64,000 nucleotides of DNA from Cetobacterium sp. 8H (GTDB lineage Bacteria; Fusobacteriota; Fusobacteriia; Fusobacteriales; Fusobacteriaceae), in contig NZ_JACHTG010000004.1 of assembly GCF_014250675.1 (NCBI RefSeq), positions 1,241,501-1,305,500 of the forward strand, given 5' to 3'. Shown here piece after piece: positions 31,337 through 40,322 of this stretch. The position numbers and the translations under genes were made by a program. The notes under the pieces were generated by a model, which was not told where the DNA came from, ran no database searches, and worked only from the letters and a program-made list of their open reading frames with translations. Positions within the stretch are counted from its first letter, which is position 1. Every line of letters starts with the position of its first letter.

Positions 31337-32121
31337 ATATCCACACTCATCTGTTATTTGGAGTGGATGATGGACCTGAAACACTAGAAGAGTCTATCAA
31401 ACTTATAGAGCTTGGTAAAAAACTTGGATATAGTGAGTTTATACTCACTTCTCACTTTGGAAAAGGAAGATTTCAAAATCAAAACTATGATAAAAACTTT
31501 GAGATATTAAAATCTGAGTGTGAAAAACTGAGTTTAGGTATTGTTTTACATAAAGGGAATGAGATATACCTAGATGAAAATATATCTGAGATATTAAAAG
31601 AAAAAAGATTTAATACTTTAGGAGAGAGATATCTTTTGGTGGAGTTTTCACCTCTTACGATTCCGGGGGTCGCAGAGGGGATGCTAAAAAGAGTTATAAG
31701 TGCAGGTTATATACCTATACTTGCTCATATAGAAAGATATAAGCACTTTAGAGGAAGTGATCTTGTTAGGTTAAAAAAGCTTGGAGTAAAACTTCAGGTA
31801 AACATTTCAGGAGCTTCTTATAACAAGAGTGTAGAAAGACTTTTAAAAGAGGGGTATATAGATTTTTTAGGAAGTGACACACATAGGTTAGGAAAAAGGG
31901 ACTATAACCTTGTGGATGAGCTTATAGATATAAAAAAGTTAGTGGGAGAAGATCTTTTAAGGAAAATGACACTGACTAACGGGAAAAAGATATTGAACAG
32001 TCAAGAGATTGAGGAGGATTTTGGGGATGAAGAAAAAGGTTCTAGTAGTAGCTTTTTTAGCACTTTCTTTGGTGGCATATTCAAAGGGGCTAGGGCTAGA
32101 AGAGATCTTAAACAGGGTTGA
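31330..32121 (+). CDS. PHP-type tyrosine phosphatase (CpsB/YwqE)
   Basis: A 263-residue PHP-domain protein-tyrosine phosphatase that dephosphorylates the BY-kinase. The metal-binding motif HTHLLFGVDDGP is at 4-15, with later ligands in LTSHFGKG, HKGNE, LAHIERY and LGSDTHR. It overlaps the kinase stop by 7 bases. The family usually ends near the NGKKIL helix (about residue 220-245); here about 31 extra residues (from 233 on) are read in a frame that overlaps the start of the TolC gene by 95 bases. The extension is low-complexity Ser/Phe/Gly and probably reflects a lost stop codon. Confidence 0.9.
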   Translation: MVDIHTHLLFGVDDGPETLEESIKLIELGKKLGYSEFILTSHFGKGRFQNQNYDKNFEILKSECEKLSLGIVLHKGNEIYLDENISEILKEKRFNTLGERYLLVEFSPLTIPGVAEGMLKRVISAGYIPILAHIERYKHFRGSDLVRLKKLGVKLQVNISGASYNKSVERLLKEGYIDFLGSDTHRLGKRDYNLVDELIDIKKLVGEDLLRKMTLTNGKKILNSQEIEEDFGDEEKGSSSSFFSTFFGGIFKGARARRDLKQG

Positions 32122-33265
32122 AGTTGGAAGCCCTGAGGTTAAGATTCAAGAGTTAGATATAAAAATTAAAGATAAAAATAAAAAAAAGGCACTTAGAAAT
32201 TTAATTTTGCCTCCTGTAACTATATCGAGTGAAAATGATTGGGAGATAGCGAAAAAAGAAGGTTTAGGTTTTGAAGAGATAGAAGCATATATTCCAATCT
32301 TTCAAGGTGGAAGAATGGTATATGGGTATAAAAAGACAGGAAAAGAGCTAGATTTAGCTAAAGAGAACCAGAAACTGTCTGTATATACGTGGCAAGAGCA
32401 GAGTGTGTCAGAATACTTTGATGCTCTTAACTACAGAAAGCAGCGTGAGATTACAGATAAAACAATAGAGGCACTACAAAAGCAAAGAGCAAGACTTGAT
32501 GGGCTGTATAAAGAAAACAAACTTATACCAAAGTCAGAGGTTTTAAAGGTTGAAGCGGATATTGAAAACAATAGAGCACAAAATCTTCAAAATATACAAA
32601 AAGAAAGAGCTGCAAAAGAGACACTTATGCAGTATCTAGGATATGATTTGGATAAAAAGATCGAGCTAGATGAGTTTGATGCCATGAGTCACCTTGAAAA
32701 TATAGGAGTGATAAAAAAAGTTGAGGCTCCTGAAGCTACAACACTAGGAAAGCGTGAGAGTTTGCTTGTAGATATAGCCGAGTATGATTTGAAGATAACA
32801 AAAGCTGATCTATATCCATCAATATATGTGAAACCCTCTCATAAGTTTAGAGAAGAAAACAAAACAACAAAAGAGTATGAAAATGTAAATGAGGGAATGG
32901 TTGAAGTAGGATTTAGATATACGTTTGCTTGGGGAGCAACTTTAGATAGTGTTGCTCAAAGTCAATACAGACTGGATCAAGCAAAATTGAAATATGAAAA
33001 TAATATCAGAGGTATAGACCTAGATATGAGAAATAAACTTGGAGAGATTGAATCTCTTGCAGGGCAGAGTGGAGCTCAGAAGAAAAGAGTGGAGCTGTTA
33101 CAAGAAAACTTAGGTATAGATAACTTGAGATATGATAACGAACTTGTAACAACTTTTGACTATCTAAACTCTGTAAATCAACTGAGAAAAGCTCAAGAGG
33201 ACTACTATAAACTTCAAAGAGAACTTGTACTAGCAGTTATAGAGTATGAGAATCTTTATAGATAG
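32027..33265 (+). CDS. TolC-family outer membrane channel
   Basis: A 412-residue outer membrane efflux protein. The signal peptide covers about 1-18 (MKKKVLVVAFLALSLVAYS). Long helical repeats follow, with the TolC-type ends YFDALNYRKQ...KQRARLDGLYKENKLIPKSEVLKVEADIE in the first half and the paired motif DNLRYDNELVTTFDYLNSVNQL in the second. The protein trimerises into an outer membrane and periplasmic duct. ATG 32027 is chosen because GGAGG lies nine bases upstream and the signal peptide begins there. It sits between the tyrosine phosphatase and a MacA-like adaptor. Confidence 0.88.
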   Translation: MKKKVLVVAFLALSLVAYSKGLGLEEILNRVEVGSPEVKIQELDIKIKDKNKKKALRNLILPPVTISSENDWEIAKKEGLGFEEIEAYIPIFQGGRMVYGYKKTGKELDLAKENQKLSVYTWQEQSVSEYFDALNYRKQREITDKTIEALQKQRARLDGLYKENKLIPKSEVLKVEADIENNRAQNLQNIQKERAAKETLMQYLGYDLDKKIELDEFDAMSHLENIGVIKKVEAPEATTLGKRESLLVDIAEYDLKITKADLYPSIYVKPSHKFREENKTTKEYENVNEGMVEVGFRYTFAWGATLDSVAQSQYRLDQAKLKYENNIRGIDLDMRNKLGEIESLAGQSGAQKKRVELLQENLGIDNLRYDNELVTTFDYLNSVNQLRKAQEDYYKLQRELVLAVIEYENLYR

Positions 33266-33274
33266 GGGAGAGGG

Positions 33275-34597
33275 ATGAATAAGAAAATAGCTATAGGGAT
33301 TTTAGCTCTTCTACTTGCTGGAGGAATAGGATACAAAGGGATGCAGATCGCTTCAGGAAAAGAGGTAAAAGTCTATAAAATAGAGATGGGAACACTTTCT
33401 AGTTCAATTTTATATGCAGGAGTTGTTGCACCAGGGGATGTTGTACCGGTTTATGTTGAAGCACCAGCACTTGTTGAAAGCATAGATGCTCGTGTGGGAC
33501 AAGAGGTTGAGCCAGGGGATAAACTTATGGTTTTCAGTTCTAAAAGTATAATTGAAAATGATAAGGAGCTGCGTATAAATGAGCTCGATATGAAAGATAT
33601 AAAGCTTAGAATTGCTGACCTTGAAGGCGGATCGCTAAAGCTTGAACTAGATAATAGAAAACTTGAGATGAGAAACCTTGAAGAAAAAGTTAATGGAGAT
33701 ATAAGAAGACTTCCAGTTGTTATGGCGGAAGCTAAAAGTTTAAAAGATAAGGCAGAAGCATATAAAAAACTGTTAGCTCAGGATGGAGTTTCAAGCACTG
33801 AAGCTAGTAGAGCTTCAACTGAAGCAGATAAAAAAGCTGTTGAGCTAGAGGACTTGAAGATGTCATTAGAACTTAATAGACAAAAGTTTGAACTTATGGC
33901 TGTAAGTTTTGAAAGTCTAACTAGAGAACTTCAAATAGAAGAAGCTAAATTAAAATCTCAACTAGAAAAGTTAGAGCTAAACAATGAGATTTTAGCAAGA
34001 CGTGCAGAGCAACTTAAAAAACCACTTGTGGCTCCAGTAGCTGGGGTTATAACAGCAATAGATGTACAAGAGGGAAGCAATGCTCACAGTGGTCAAAGAC
34101 TTCTTTCAATATCACCTAGAGGTGAGAGCACAATAAAAGTAGAGGTACCTATGTATCAAGCTACAAGTGTGACGCCAAATCAGAAGGCAACAATAAGAAC
34201 TAGCTCATCTGAAGGGGAGCTAACTTATACAGGTACTGTATCAAGAGTATCAAGTGTAGCTAGAGAGAGTCTTCTAGGAAACAAAAAAGAAAAGGTTATT
34301 GAAGTTGAAGTTAAAGTTTCAGAAAAAAATAATCTTAAACCGGGTTTTATAACAGATGTTGAGATAAGTAGTGAATCTTCAAGAAGTGTTGCAACTGTAA
34401 CCTCATTTTCTGTTTTAGAAGAGGGGGATAAGGCATATGTGTTTGTTGTTGAAGATGGGAAAGTAAGAAAAACTGAAATTAAGTTAGGTGCAAAGACAAA
34501 TACTGACTACGAAGTTTTAAATCTTTCTGTAGGAACAGAGGTTGTAATAAATCCATTTAAGGTTAGTAGCGGTGAAAGAGTAAAGGCTGTGATCTAA
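33275..34597 (+). CDS. MacA/HlyD-like periplasmic adaptor
   Basis: A 440-residue membrane fusion protein. One N-terminal helix (about 4-22) is followed by a beta-barrel/lipoyl half (VYVEAPALVESIDARVGQEVEPGD), a long alpha-helical hairpin (about 95-250) and the second lipoyl half (KPLVAPVAGVITAIDVQEGSNAHSG). The C-terminal beta domains reach residue 440. It would join the TolC channel to an inner membrane transporter. Its stop overlaps the start of the permease gene in TAATG, so these two are coupled. The substrate is not evident. Confidence 0.88.
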   Translation: MNKKIAIGILALLLAGGIGYKGMQIASGKEVKVYKIEMGTLSSSILYAGVVAPGDVVPVYVEAPALVESIDARVGQEVEPGDKLMVFSSKSIIENDKELRINELDMKDIKLRIADLEGGSLKLELDNRKLEMRNLEEKVNGDIRRLPVVMAEAKSLKDKAEAYKKLLAQDGVSSTEASRASTEADKKAVELEDLKMSLELNRQKFELMAVSFESLTRELQIEEAKLKSQLEKLELNNEILARRAEQLKKPLVAPVAGVITAIDVQEGSNAHSGQRLLSISPRGESTIKVEVPMYQATSVTPNQKATIRTSSSEGELTYTGTVSRVSSVARESLLGNKKEKVIEVEVKVSEKNNLKPGFITDVEISSESSRSVATVTSFSVLEEGDKAYVFVVEDGKVRKTEIKLGAKTNTDYEVLNLSVGTEVVINPFKVSSGERVKAVI

Positions 34598-35673
34598 TGA
34601 AATTTTGGATGGCATATAGACTTCTTTTAGGGAATAGAGGTAGAGCTCTATTCCCACTAGGAGGAGTTATCGTAGGAGCTATGGCTCTTATCATGACTCT
34701 ATCGTTAGGAGAGGGTGCAAAAAATATAATAGATAACGATCTTTCTGCAATAGGTAGCAATAGGATACTTGTTGGAGCAGAAAATCTAGGAAGTAGAGAT
34801 TTAGAGATTATTGAAAGGTTGCCTTTTGTGGAATATGGGGTTTTTCCAGAAAAAAGGGAGAGTGTAGATAATATAATCTTTAAAGGATATTCAAAAAAAG
34901 CTCTTCATGCGATGGGACTTCCAGATCTGCAGGAAAATGAGGTAGTACTGGATAAAAGTCAGTTTCATGAGAAGAAAGTGGGAGAGCTTATAGAGCTTGA
35001 AACGGGGAATGGGAAAAGAATATTTAGGATTAGGGATTTGTATCAAGAGTTGAGTCCATTTGAGACTATGAAACTAGGGGATAGGGTCATAGTTGGAGAC
35101 AAGACATTTGAAAAAATATTTGGAAGGAGAGACTACAAGAGTTTAGTCATATCCTTTCCACAAGATGAAGATGGGGTGGAATATATACCGGTAATATTGA
35201 GGGAGCTGAATAGGTCCCGGTTAAGTTACGGGCAAGTTCGGTTATTAGAAACACCTGATGTTTATAGAAAAGTGGAGAGGATAAAGACTTTTGTAAGCAA
35301 AATTTTGTTTAGTCTCTCTTTTATTTCTCTGATAGTTGGTGGGATAGGAGTACTGAACCTTATAGGGGCTTCGGTACGAGAGAGAGGCTCATATATTGGA
35401 ATAATGAGGACCATAGGAATGGGGAAAAGAGTTCTTATTGAGATATTTCTACTAGAAGGTATAATAATTGTAGGATTTGGTTCTGTTATAGGAATTATAT
35501 TAGGAGTAATGATGTCATATATGGTAGGATTAATTATAAACATACCACCATACTTTAGTTTGATAGAGATAGTTCTATCCATGATAGTCACAATGGGAAT
35601 CGGATTATTATTTGGTGTATTTCCAGCTAAAAAAGCTGGAAAAATCGAGATAGTCGATGCCTTAAAAGTTTAA
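34597..35673 (+). CDS. FtsX/MacB-like ABC transporter permease
   Basis: A 358-residue permease of the MacB/FtsX type: one N-terminal membrane helix (about 17-37), a periplasmic domain (about 45-225) and three C-terminal helices (about 232-255, 285-310, 322-345). The conserved SLIVGGIGVLNLIGASVRER stretch and the ending PAKKAGKIEIVDALKV are typical of the family. The ATPase, either fused or a LolD/MacB-like partner, is missing from this operon and from the window. With TolC and MacA-like partners it would form a tripartite mechanochemical export system if an ATPase is supplied in trans. Confidence 0.88.
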   Translation: MKFWMAYRLLLGNRGRALFPLGGVIVGAMALIMTLSLGEGAKNIIDNDLSAIGSNRILVGAENLGSRDLEIIERLPFVEYGVFPEKRESVDNIIFKGYSKKALHAMGLPDLQENEVVLDKSQFHEKKVGELIELETGNGKRIFRIRDLYQELSPFETMKLGDRVIVGDKTFEKIFGRRDYKSLVISFPQDEDGVEYIPVILRELNRSRLSYGQVRLLETPDVYRKVERIKTFVSKILFSLSFISLIVGGIGVLNLIGASVRERGSYIGIMRTIGMGKRVLIEIFLLEGIIIVGFGSVIGIILGVMMSYMVGLIINIPPYFSLIEIVLSMIVTMGIGLLFGVFPAKKAGKIEIVDALKV

Positions 35674-35684
35674 GCGGGGGATGT

Positions 35685-36689
35685 ATGGGAGATAGTATTA
35701 TATTAGCATTAATGATTATTATATTATTGATAAGTATTATTTTTATGAAAAAAATAGCTCATCCTATTATTTTAATTGAAATAATTTTTATCTTTTATGG
35801 ATATCTGTATAAAGAAATAAATATTAATATTTTTGACAAGTTTGAGTTAATTATTGCTACTATAATATGTTTTTTAATATCTATTATGTCTAAATTAATT
35901 TTTATTACCATAAAAAAGAAAAAAGAAAACAAAGTAAAAGATGAAAATAGAAAATGTGAATCAATAATTTTGTTTTTAAAAATAACTAATGGAATAATTT
36001 TTATTTTAAATATAGTGTTTATTATAATGGGTATATTTTTTAAAAATTTGGCTATAGATTTGAAAGACTCTTCATATTTGTTGTTAAATATAGGAATTTT
36101 TAATGAAATTATTATATTAATATTTCTTGATAGAGAGGAGATAATAGAAAAAAAAGTTTTTTTTAACCTATTATTTTATAACTTGTTTTTGGGGACATAT
36201 TTAAATATTTTAAATTTTATAATAGGAGTAATATACATAAAATTATTGAAAAAAGATATAATCAAAAAAATAGGATGGAAAATATTTGGCTTATTATTAA
36301 TAATTTTCATTATAATTAAAAAAATAGAATTAATAACCCCAAATAGTTTATATATACTTGAAGGTTACGGTATAATTCATAAATATTTTATATTTATAGC
36401 GATAAGTTTTATATATTCTTTAATCTTTGAGTTATCACAAATAAATTCAAGTTTGAGAGTTTTGCTAAGTAGAATAATACCTAGTTTAGGGATTTTGTTT
36501 TTTATAAAAATAGAACTAGAATTTTTTGATTTAATTATTAAACAAGTTATCATCTATTTTTTAGTAGTAGGAATGGTAGAATTTAGAATCTTTTTATATA
36601 AATACAAAGAGAAGAGATTGAAGGCAATTGTTTTAGAAAATTTTCATCAAATAAAAAATCACTCCAAATTAGAATTGTTAAAGATATAG
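35685..36689 (+). CDS. Ile-rich multipass membrane protein, unknown
   Basis: A 334-residue protein with about ten membrane helices and short basic loops (KLIFITIKKKKENKVK, KLLKKDIIKK). Isoleucine, lysine and phenylalanine dominate, and the DNA is much more A/T-rich than the upstream genes. It follows the permease by 11 bases with GGGGG before the ATG, so it belongs to the same transcript. I do not recognise the family. Size and helix number resemble fast-evolving polysaccharide polymerases (Wzy), but no motif supports that. It may be a late arrival in the locus. Confidence 0.55.
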   Translation: MGDSIILALMIIILLISIIFMKKIAHPIILIEIIFIFYGYLYKEININIFDKFELIIATIICFLISIMSKLIFITIKKKKENKVKDENRKCESIILFLKITNGIIFILNIVFIIMGIFFKNLAIDLKDSSYLLLNIGIFNEIIILIFLDREEIIEKKVFFNLLFYNLFLGTYLNILNFIIGVIYIKLLKKDIIKKIGWKIFGLLLIIFIIIKKIELITPNSLYILEGYGIIHKYFIFIAISFIYSLIFELSQINSSLRVLLSRIIPSLGILFFIKIELEFFDLIIKQVIIYFLVVGMVEFRIFLYKYKEKRLKAIVLENFHQIKNHSKLELLKI

Positions 36690-36784
36690 GTACAATCTTT
36701 TAAAAAAGATCCTACAAAGGGTTATATTTTTCAAGTATTTGATTGATGCTATCTATTATATTGAATGAAATAAAATGTTTATTG

Positions 36785-36820
36785 TAAGGTTCTTTTTATA
36801 TTTTAATAGAAAGAACCTTA
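36785..36820. terminator. Inverted repeat between convergent genes, possible terminator
   Basis: TAAGGTTCTTT (36785-36795) pairs perfectly with AAAGAACCTTA (36810-36820) around a 14-base loop. T-tracts on either side are weak. The remaining sequence from 36690 to 36964 is A/T-rich and holds no gene that I can see. Confidence 0.5.
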
Positions 36821-36964
36821 TATAGTTTATTTTAATATATATAATAAATTGCCACTCTATAAATTTAAGTTGGTTTACAAATACTAAATTTGAATTAATT
36901 TATTGATATTTCTCTTTATTATGTTGTAACTGATATTTATTTTAAATTTAAAATATTTAATTTT

Positions 36965-38374
36965 TTAAATTATTTTTTCAATAAAGGGCTTTAACTTCAG
37001 TTTGTCATATTTTGTGATAGGGAAATTGAACTCTACTAATCGATCGTTTATATGATATTTTGAAAAATCCAAATCCTCAAATGTTAAGATAACTTTAGGG
37101 TTATTTTCTTTTAAGAACGCCTCTAAATCAAAGGCAGATACCAGATGATAGCTGTTTACATCACTTTTAAGACCAACATCTTCACACAGGTCTATAATTA
37201 AATTTTTGTGTAAAAATTTATAGACTACAGCGATCTCTTTTAATTGATCAATCTCTTTTTTTATATCTAAATAAACAACATTCAAAAGAGTCATAGTTAA
37301 ATTAGCAAGATCAAAACTATCTAGTTGACCAAAATACTTTTTTAAAAGATCAGCTATTTTTTTATATGGAACTAAATAAGCTTCTCCAATAGAGTTATTA
37401 AAAATATAAAACTCATTGATATTGAAACTCTGTTTGTAATCCATAACAATAGTTATTAATAATATACGATTTAAAAGTTCTTTTGTAATTTTTATCTCTA
37501 CCCTTAACTTATCTTCAATATATTTAATAAGATTTATAGCTTCGATAGCTTTTTTAGGGTACATCTTCAAAAGGTTTGTTTTAAATTTTTTCATAGAAAA
37601 TTCTATCAATAGATATATATCAAAATCACTATATAGAGAGGTTTTCTTTAAAAAATCCACGAGCTCTATCCACTTATTTTCGGTATCTTCATCCAGTTTT
37701 TTATCTGTACTTGAATCTTGAAACTCTGTTCTCAATATAGAAATATATGTTATACTTTCTATATTTAAAGAAACAAAGGTATTGTTAGGAAGATTTGTCA
37801 GTTTAAAAATATTTTTAATTAGGCTATACACCTTATAAGTTTCTTTTAACTTATAAAACTCTATAAAAAATTCATCAAATATTTCAGGTAAATACTTTTG
37901 TTCTAAAAATATCTTTATTAAATAGAGCTTAAAAAAATCTCTTTTATCACTTTCTTTTCCCTCTAAAATAATACCATACCTAGTTAGATTCTTTATCTCT
38001 AAACTGAATTTTTCTAAAATTTCTTTTAGCTCATTTAAATCATTTGTTAAAGTTCGTCTAGTAACTCCTATTTTTTCACTAATTTGGCTTAGATTAATTA
38101 TATCCAATTTTAAAAGTTTTAAAATGATATACATTCGTCTTTCCTCAGGAGTAAAACTCTGTTTTTTTCTTAATTTATCTATAATTTTTGGTGTTTTACT
38201 AATTTTATTATGAATGTTCTCTATAGAGTCACCATCAAAAAGATATTCTAAATCCTTTAAATATCTTTTTGTTTTAAACTCAGATATATTTAATATATCT
38301 GCCAATTCACTTACAGAGTAGACATTTCTTTTCAAGCAGTACATAATTTTAAAGTGTATAGATGTAACGTTCAT
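36965..38374 (-). CDS. Mga/BglG-like transcriptional regulator with PRD-like domain
   Basis: A 469-residue regulator. Residues 1-50 hold a first HTH (SVSELADILNISEFKTKRYL) and about 65-130 a second winged HTH (NLSQISEKIGVTRRTLTNDL), as in BglG/Mga-type activators. A helical PRD-like region spans about 180-380. The C-terminus (about 385-469) resembles a degenerate EIIB fold without its catalytic Cys. No EIIA domain is present. The start is ATG 38374 after GAGGAAG; a GTG at 38380 lies in that site. A similar gene lies immediately upstream (31-base gap). Targets are probably local; the 39958 gene is the nearest divergent candidate. Confidence 0.75.
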   Translation of the reverse strand: MNVTSIHFKIMYCLKRNVYSVSELADILNISEFKTKRYLKDLEYLFDGDSIENIHNKISKTPKIIDKLRKKQSFTPEERRMYIILKLLKLDIINLSQISEKIGVTRRTLTNDLNELKEILEKFSLEIKNLTRYGIILEGKESDKRDFFKLYLIKIFLEQKYLPEIFDEFFIEFYKLKETYKVYSLIKNIFKLTNLPNNTFVSLNIESITYISILRTEFQDSSTDKKLDEDTENKWIELVDFLKKTSLYSDFDIYLLIEFSMKKFKTNLLKMYPKKAIEAINLIKYIEDKLRVEIKITKELLNRILLITIVMDYKQSFNINEFYIFNNSIGEAYLVPYKKIADLLKKYFGQLDSFDLANLTMTLLNVVYLDIKKEIDQLKEIAVVYKFLHKNLIIDLCEDVGLKSDVNSYHLVSAFDLEAFLKENNPKVILTFEDLDFSKYHINDRLVEFNFPITKYDKLKLKPFIEKII

Positions 38375-38404
38375 AATCACTTCCTCTTTTCTTAGACTTA
38401 GATA

Positions 38405-39793
38405 TTACACTAAGGAACTTAGTGCTTTTTCCATAGCTTTTATCTCAATTTTTTCTAAAATTTTCAAGTAGTTAAATGTTGATATTTTTTTTACATTTGA
38501 ATCAGTATGTTTTTCATCACTTATTATTAAATCATAGTGTTTTATACAATCTAAATAATTAAACTTAAAATGAAAGGAAGGAAGTATATCTATATTTATA
38601 TGAGAAAGATGTCTCTTTAGATTATCCTTCAAATAAAGATCATGTGGCAAAACTACCTCATTAAAAAGTAAAAGTATATTTTTAATATATTTTATATTAT
38701 TTTCTTTGAGTATTTTTTTTATTGCACTTAGAAGAACAATTTTGTCATAGAAGTAAAGATTTAATCCAGTTTTTAATAATACTTCCTTAATTATTTTTAA
38801 TAATTTTTTATCCTCATTATTTAGTTTAGAAGAGTATACATTCAAAATATTATTCTCATACTTAAAAAAAGATATATATAGTTTTTTCATTAAAAGCTCT
38901 TCAAATCCTTTTTCTATACTTGTTATATTTAATCTACTTTTCAATTCATTTAATAGAATAGTTGAACGTTCTATAGATTCCTTTTCAAAAAAAGTTTCAT
39001 TATTTTTCAAATTTAATAAAAATGAAAGAATTTGAGTTTGGTACTGCTGTGAATACCCTTCTAATTTAATATTCACTTTATATTTAATATCTCTATATAT
39101 TTCTAGGTTGTTATAACGTTGGTCAAATGAAAACCCTTCAAAAGTATCAATACATATTTTTAAAATTATTGAGAATGCAAGAACGAATTTAGTAGCAGGA
39201 ACTTCCGAAAAAGTGAAGAGATTATATAGTTTTTCTAAAAGGTTATCAAGTTGAGAGTCCTTGAAAAGATTGTAATAGATTGATACTGAAGATATTGAAA
39301 GATCATTTTTTACAAAAATTTTTATAAGTTTTTTACAAAAGGTACTCTTATCACCTGAGCCTAATTTTTCTAATTTTAGTCCTTTTCCAGCCTCATATCT
39401 ATAGGTACTTTTATTTTCTTTTAATATATTTTTAACAATTTGAAAATATCTATTTATAGAACTTCTAGATATATCGAATTGATTTTTTTCAAATTCAAGG
39501 TTTATAAAGCCTTTAAAAATAAATTTCAAGTAGAGATAGTCAATTATGTCTTCTGCACACAAAAATGCTTTGCTATTTACAATATAGTTCCACTGTTCAT
39601 CCTTTAATTCTAATTGATACTTACCATCTTTGAGTTCAATCTCATTCATATTCAAATCCTTTAAATTGATATTCAATTGAGATATATTTTTCACTAATGT
39701 TTTACTATCAACATCTAAATATAGCGCTAAATCTTTTAAAGAAAACTCTCCATGAGATAGCAAGTTTAATATACCAGTGTTTGTAGAATTCAT
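38405..39793 (-). CDS. Second Mga/PRD-like transcriptional regulator
   Basis: A 462-residue relative of the downstream regulator. An N-terminal HTH (FSLKDLALYLDVDSKTLVKN) is at about 17-36 and a second one (FDISRSSINRYFQIVKN) near 100-118. The middle is helical and PRD-like, and a weak EIIB-like C-terminal domain (IKNILLLFNEV) has no catalytic Cys. Lysine and isoleucine are very abundant. The start is ATG 39793, set by GGAGGTGATTAT; longer in-frame starts run into the promoter region. An 8-bp dyad lies 47 bases upstream, between this gene and the divergent secreted-protein gene. Confidence 0.72.
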   Translation of the reverse strand: MNSTNTGILNLLSHGEFSLKDLALYLDVDSKTLVKNISQLNINLKDLNMNEIELKDGKYQLELKDEQWNYIVNSKAFLCAEDIIDYLYLKFIFKGFINLEFEKNQFDISRSSINRYFQIVKNILKENKSTYRYEAGKGLKLEKLGSGDKSTFCKKLIKIFVKNDLSISSVSIYYNLFKDSQLDNLLEKLYNLFTFSEVPATKFVLAFSIILKICIDTFEGFSFDQRYNNLEIYRDIKYKVNIKLEGYSQQYQTQILSFLLNLKNNETFFEKESIERSTILLNELKSRLNITSIEKGFEELLMKKLYISFFKYENNILNVYSSKLNNEDKKLLKIIKEVLLKTGLNLYFYDKIVLLSAIKKILKENNIKYIKNILLLFNEVVLPHDLYLKDNLKRHLSHINIDILPSFHFKFNYLDCIKHYDLIISDEKHTDSNVKKISTFNYLKILEKIEIKAMEKALSSLV

Positions 39794-39839
39794 ATAATCA
39801 CCTCCGAACATAGATTTTATCATAATTGCTAAAAAAACC

Positions 39840-39860
39840 ATATATGAAAAAATCATATAT
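39840..39860. promoter_or_regulatory. Operator-like dyad between divergent genes
   Basis: ATATATGA (39840-39847) and TCATATAT (39853-39860) flank AAAAA. The perfect 21-bp dyad sits between the regulator pair and the secreted-protein gene and could bind one of the regulators. A second short dyad, TCAC-TTGAT-GTGA, lies at about 39892-39904, nearer the secreted-protein gene. Confidence 0.45.
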
Positions 39861-39957
39861 TTATTATGCAAAAAATTCTAAAATAAAAATTTCACTTGAT
39901 GTGATAATATATAAATCTATTTTAAATTTAAAGAATTGAAGAGTTTTAGGAGGAAAA

Positions 39958-40314
39958 ATGAAAAATATAATTAAGATAGCTATTTTAGCAGGAGTTTTGA
40001 GTGCAAATGCATTTGCCGGAATTGTTAATGGAACTATGACAAAAGTAAGAGCGTATGAAGAGGGGACTCAAATTAGTTTCGAATCTAAAATACCTAATGT
40101 AACTTTTAAAGTAAAAAAAGTGGATATTTTTAAGGCTATGACTAGAGTAGGAAAAGTAACTTCAATTGGAGACTTAGAGAAGAATGGATTAATCCATGAT
40201 ACAGATAGAAAAGTAGTTGTACAGTTAGATAGAGTTAAAGATGGACTACATATTAAAGCAAGAAACAATTCAATGTTTGTTACTGAGAGAGAACTAGATA
40301 AAATAAGAAGATAA
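39958..40314 (+). CDS. Small secreted protein, unknown function
   Basis: A 118-residue protein with a clear signal peptide (about 1-20, ANAFA then GIV). The mature 98 residues are basic and mixed alpha/beta (VNGTMTKVRAYEEGTQISFE, KVVVQLDRVKDGLHIKAR), with no cysteines and no motif that I know. It should be periplasmic. AGGAGG lies five bases before the ATG and a strong terminator follows, so it is monocistronic. It faces the two Mga/PRD-like regulators across a region with dyads, which makes it their best local target candidate. Confidence 0.65.
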   Translation: MKNIIKIAILAGVLSANAFAGIVNGTMTKVRAYEEGTQISFESKIPNVTFKVKKVDIFKAMTRVGKVTSIGDLEKNGLIHDTDRKVVVQLDRVKDGLHIKARNNSMFVTERELDKIRR

Positions 40315-40322
40315 AAAATAAG

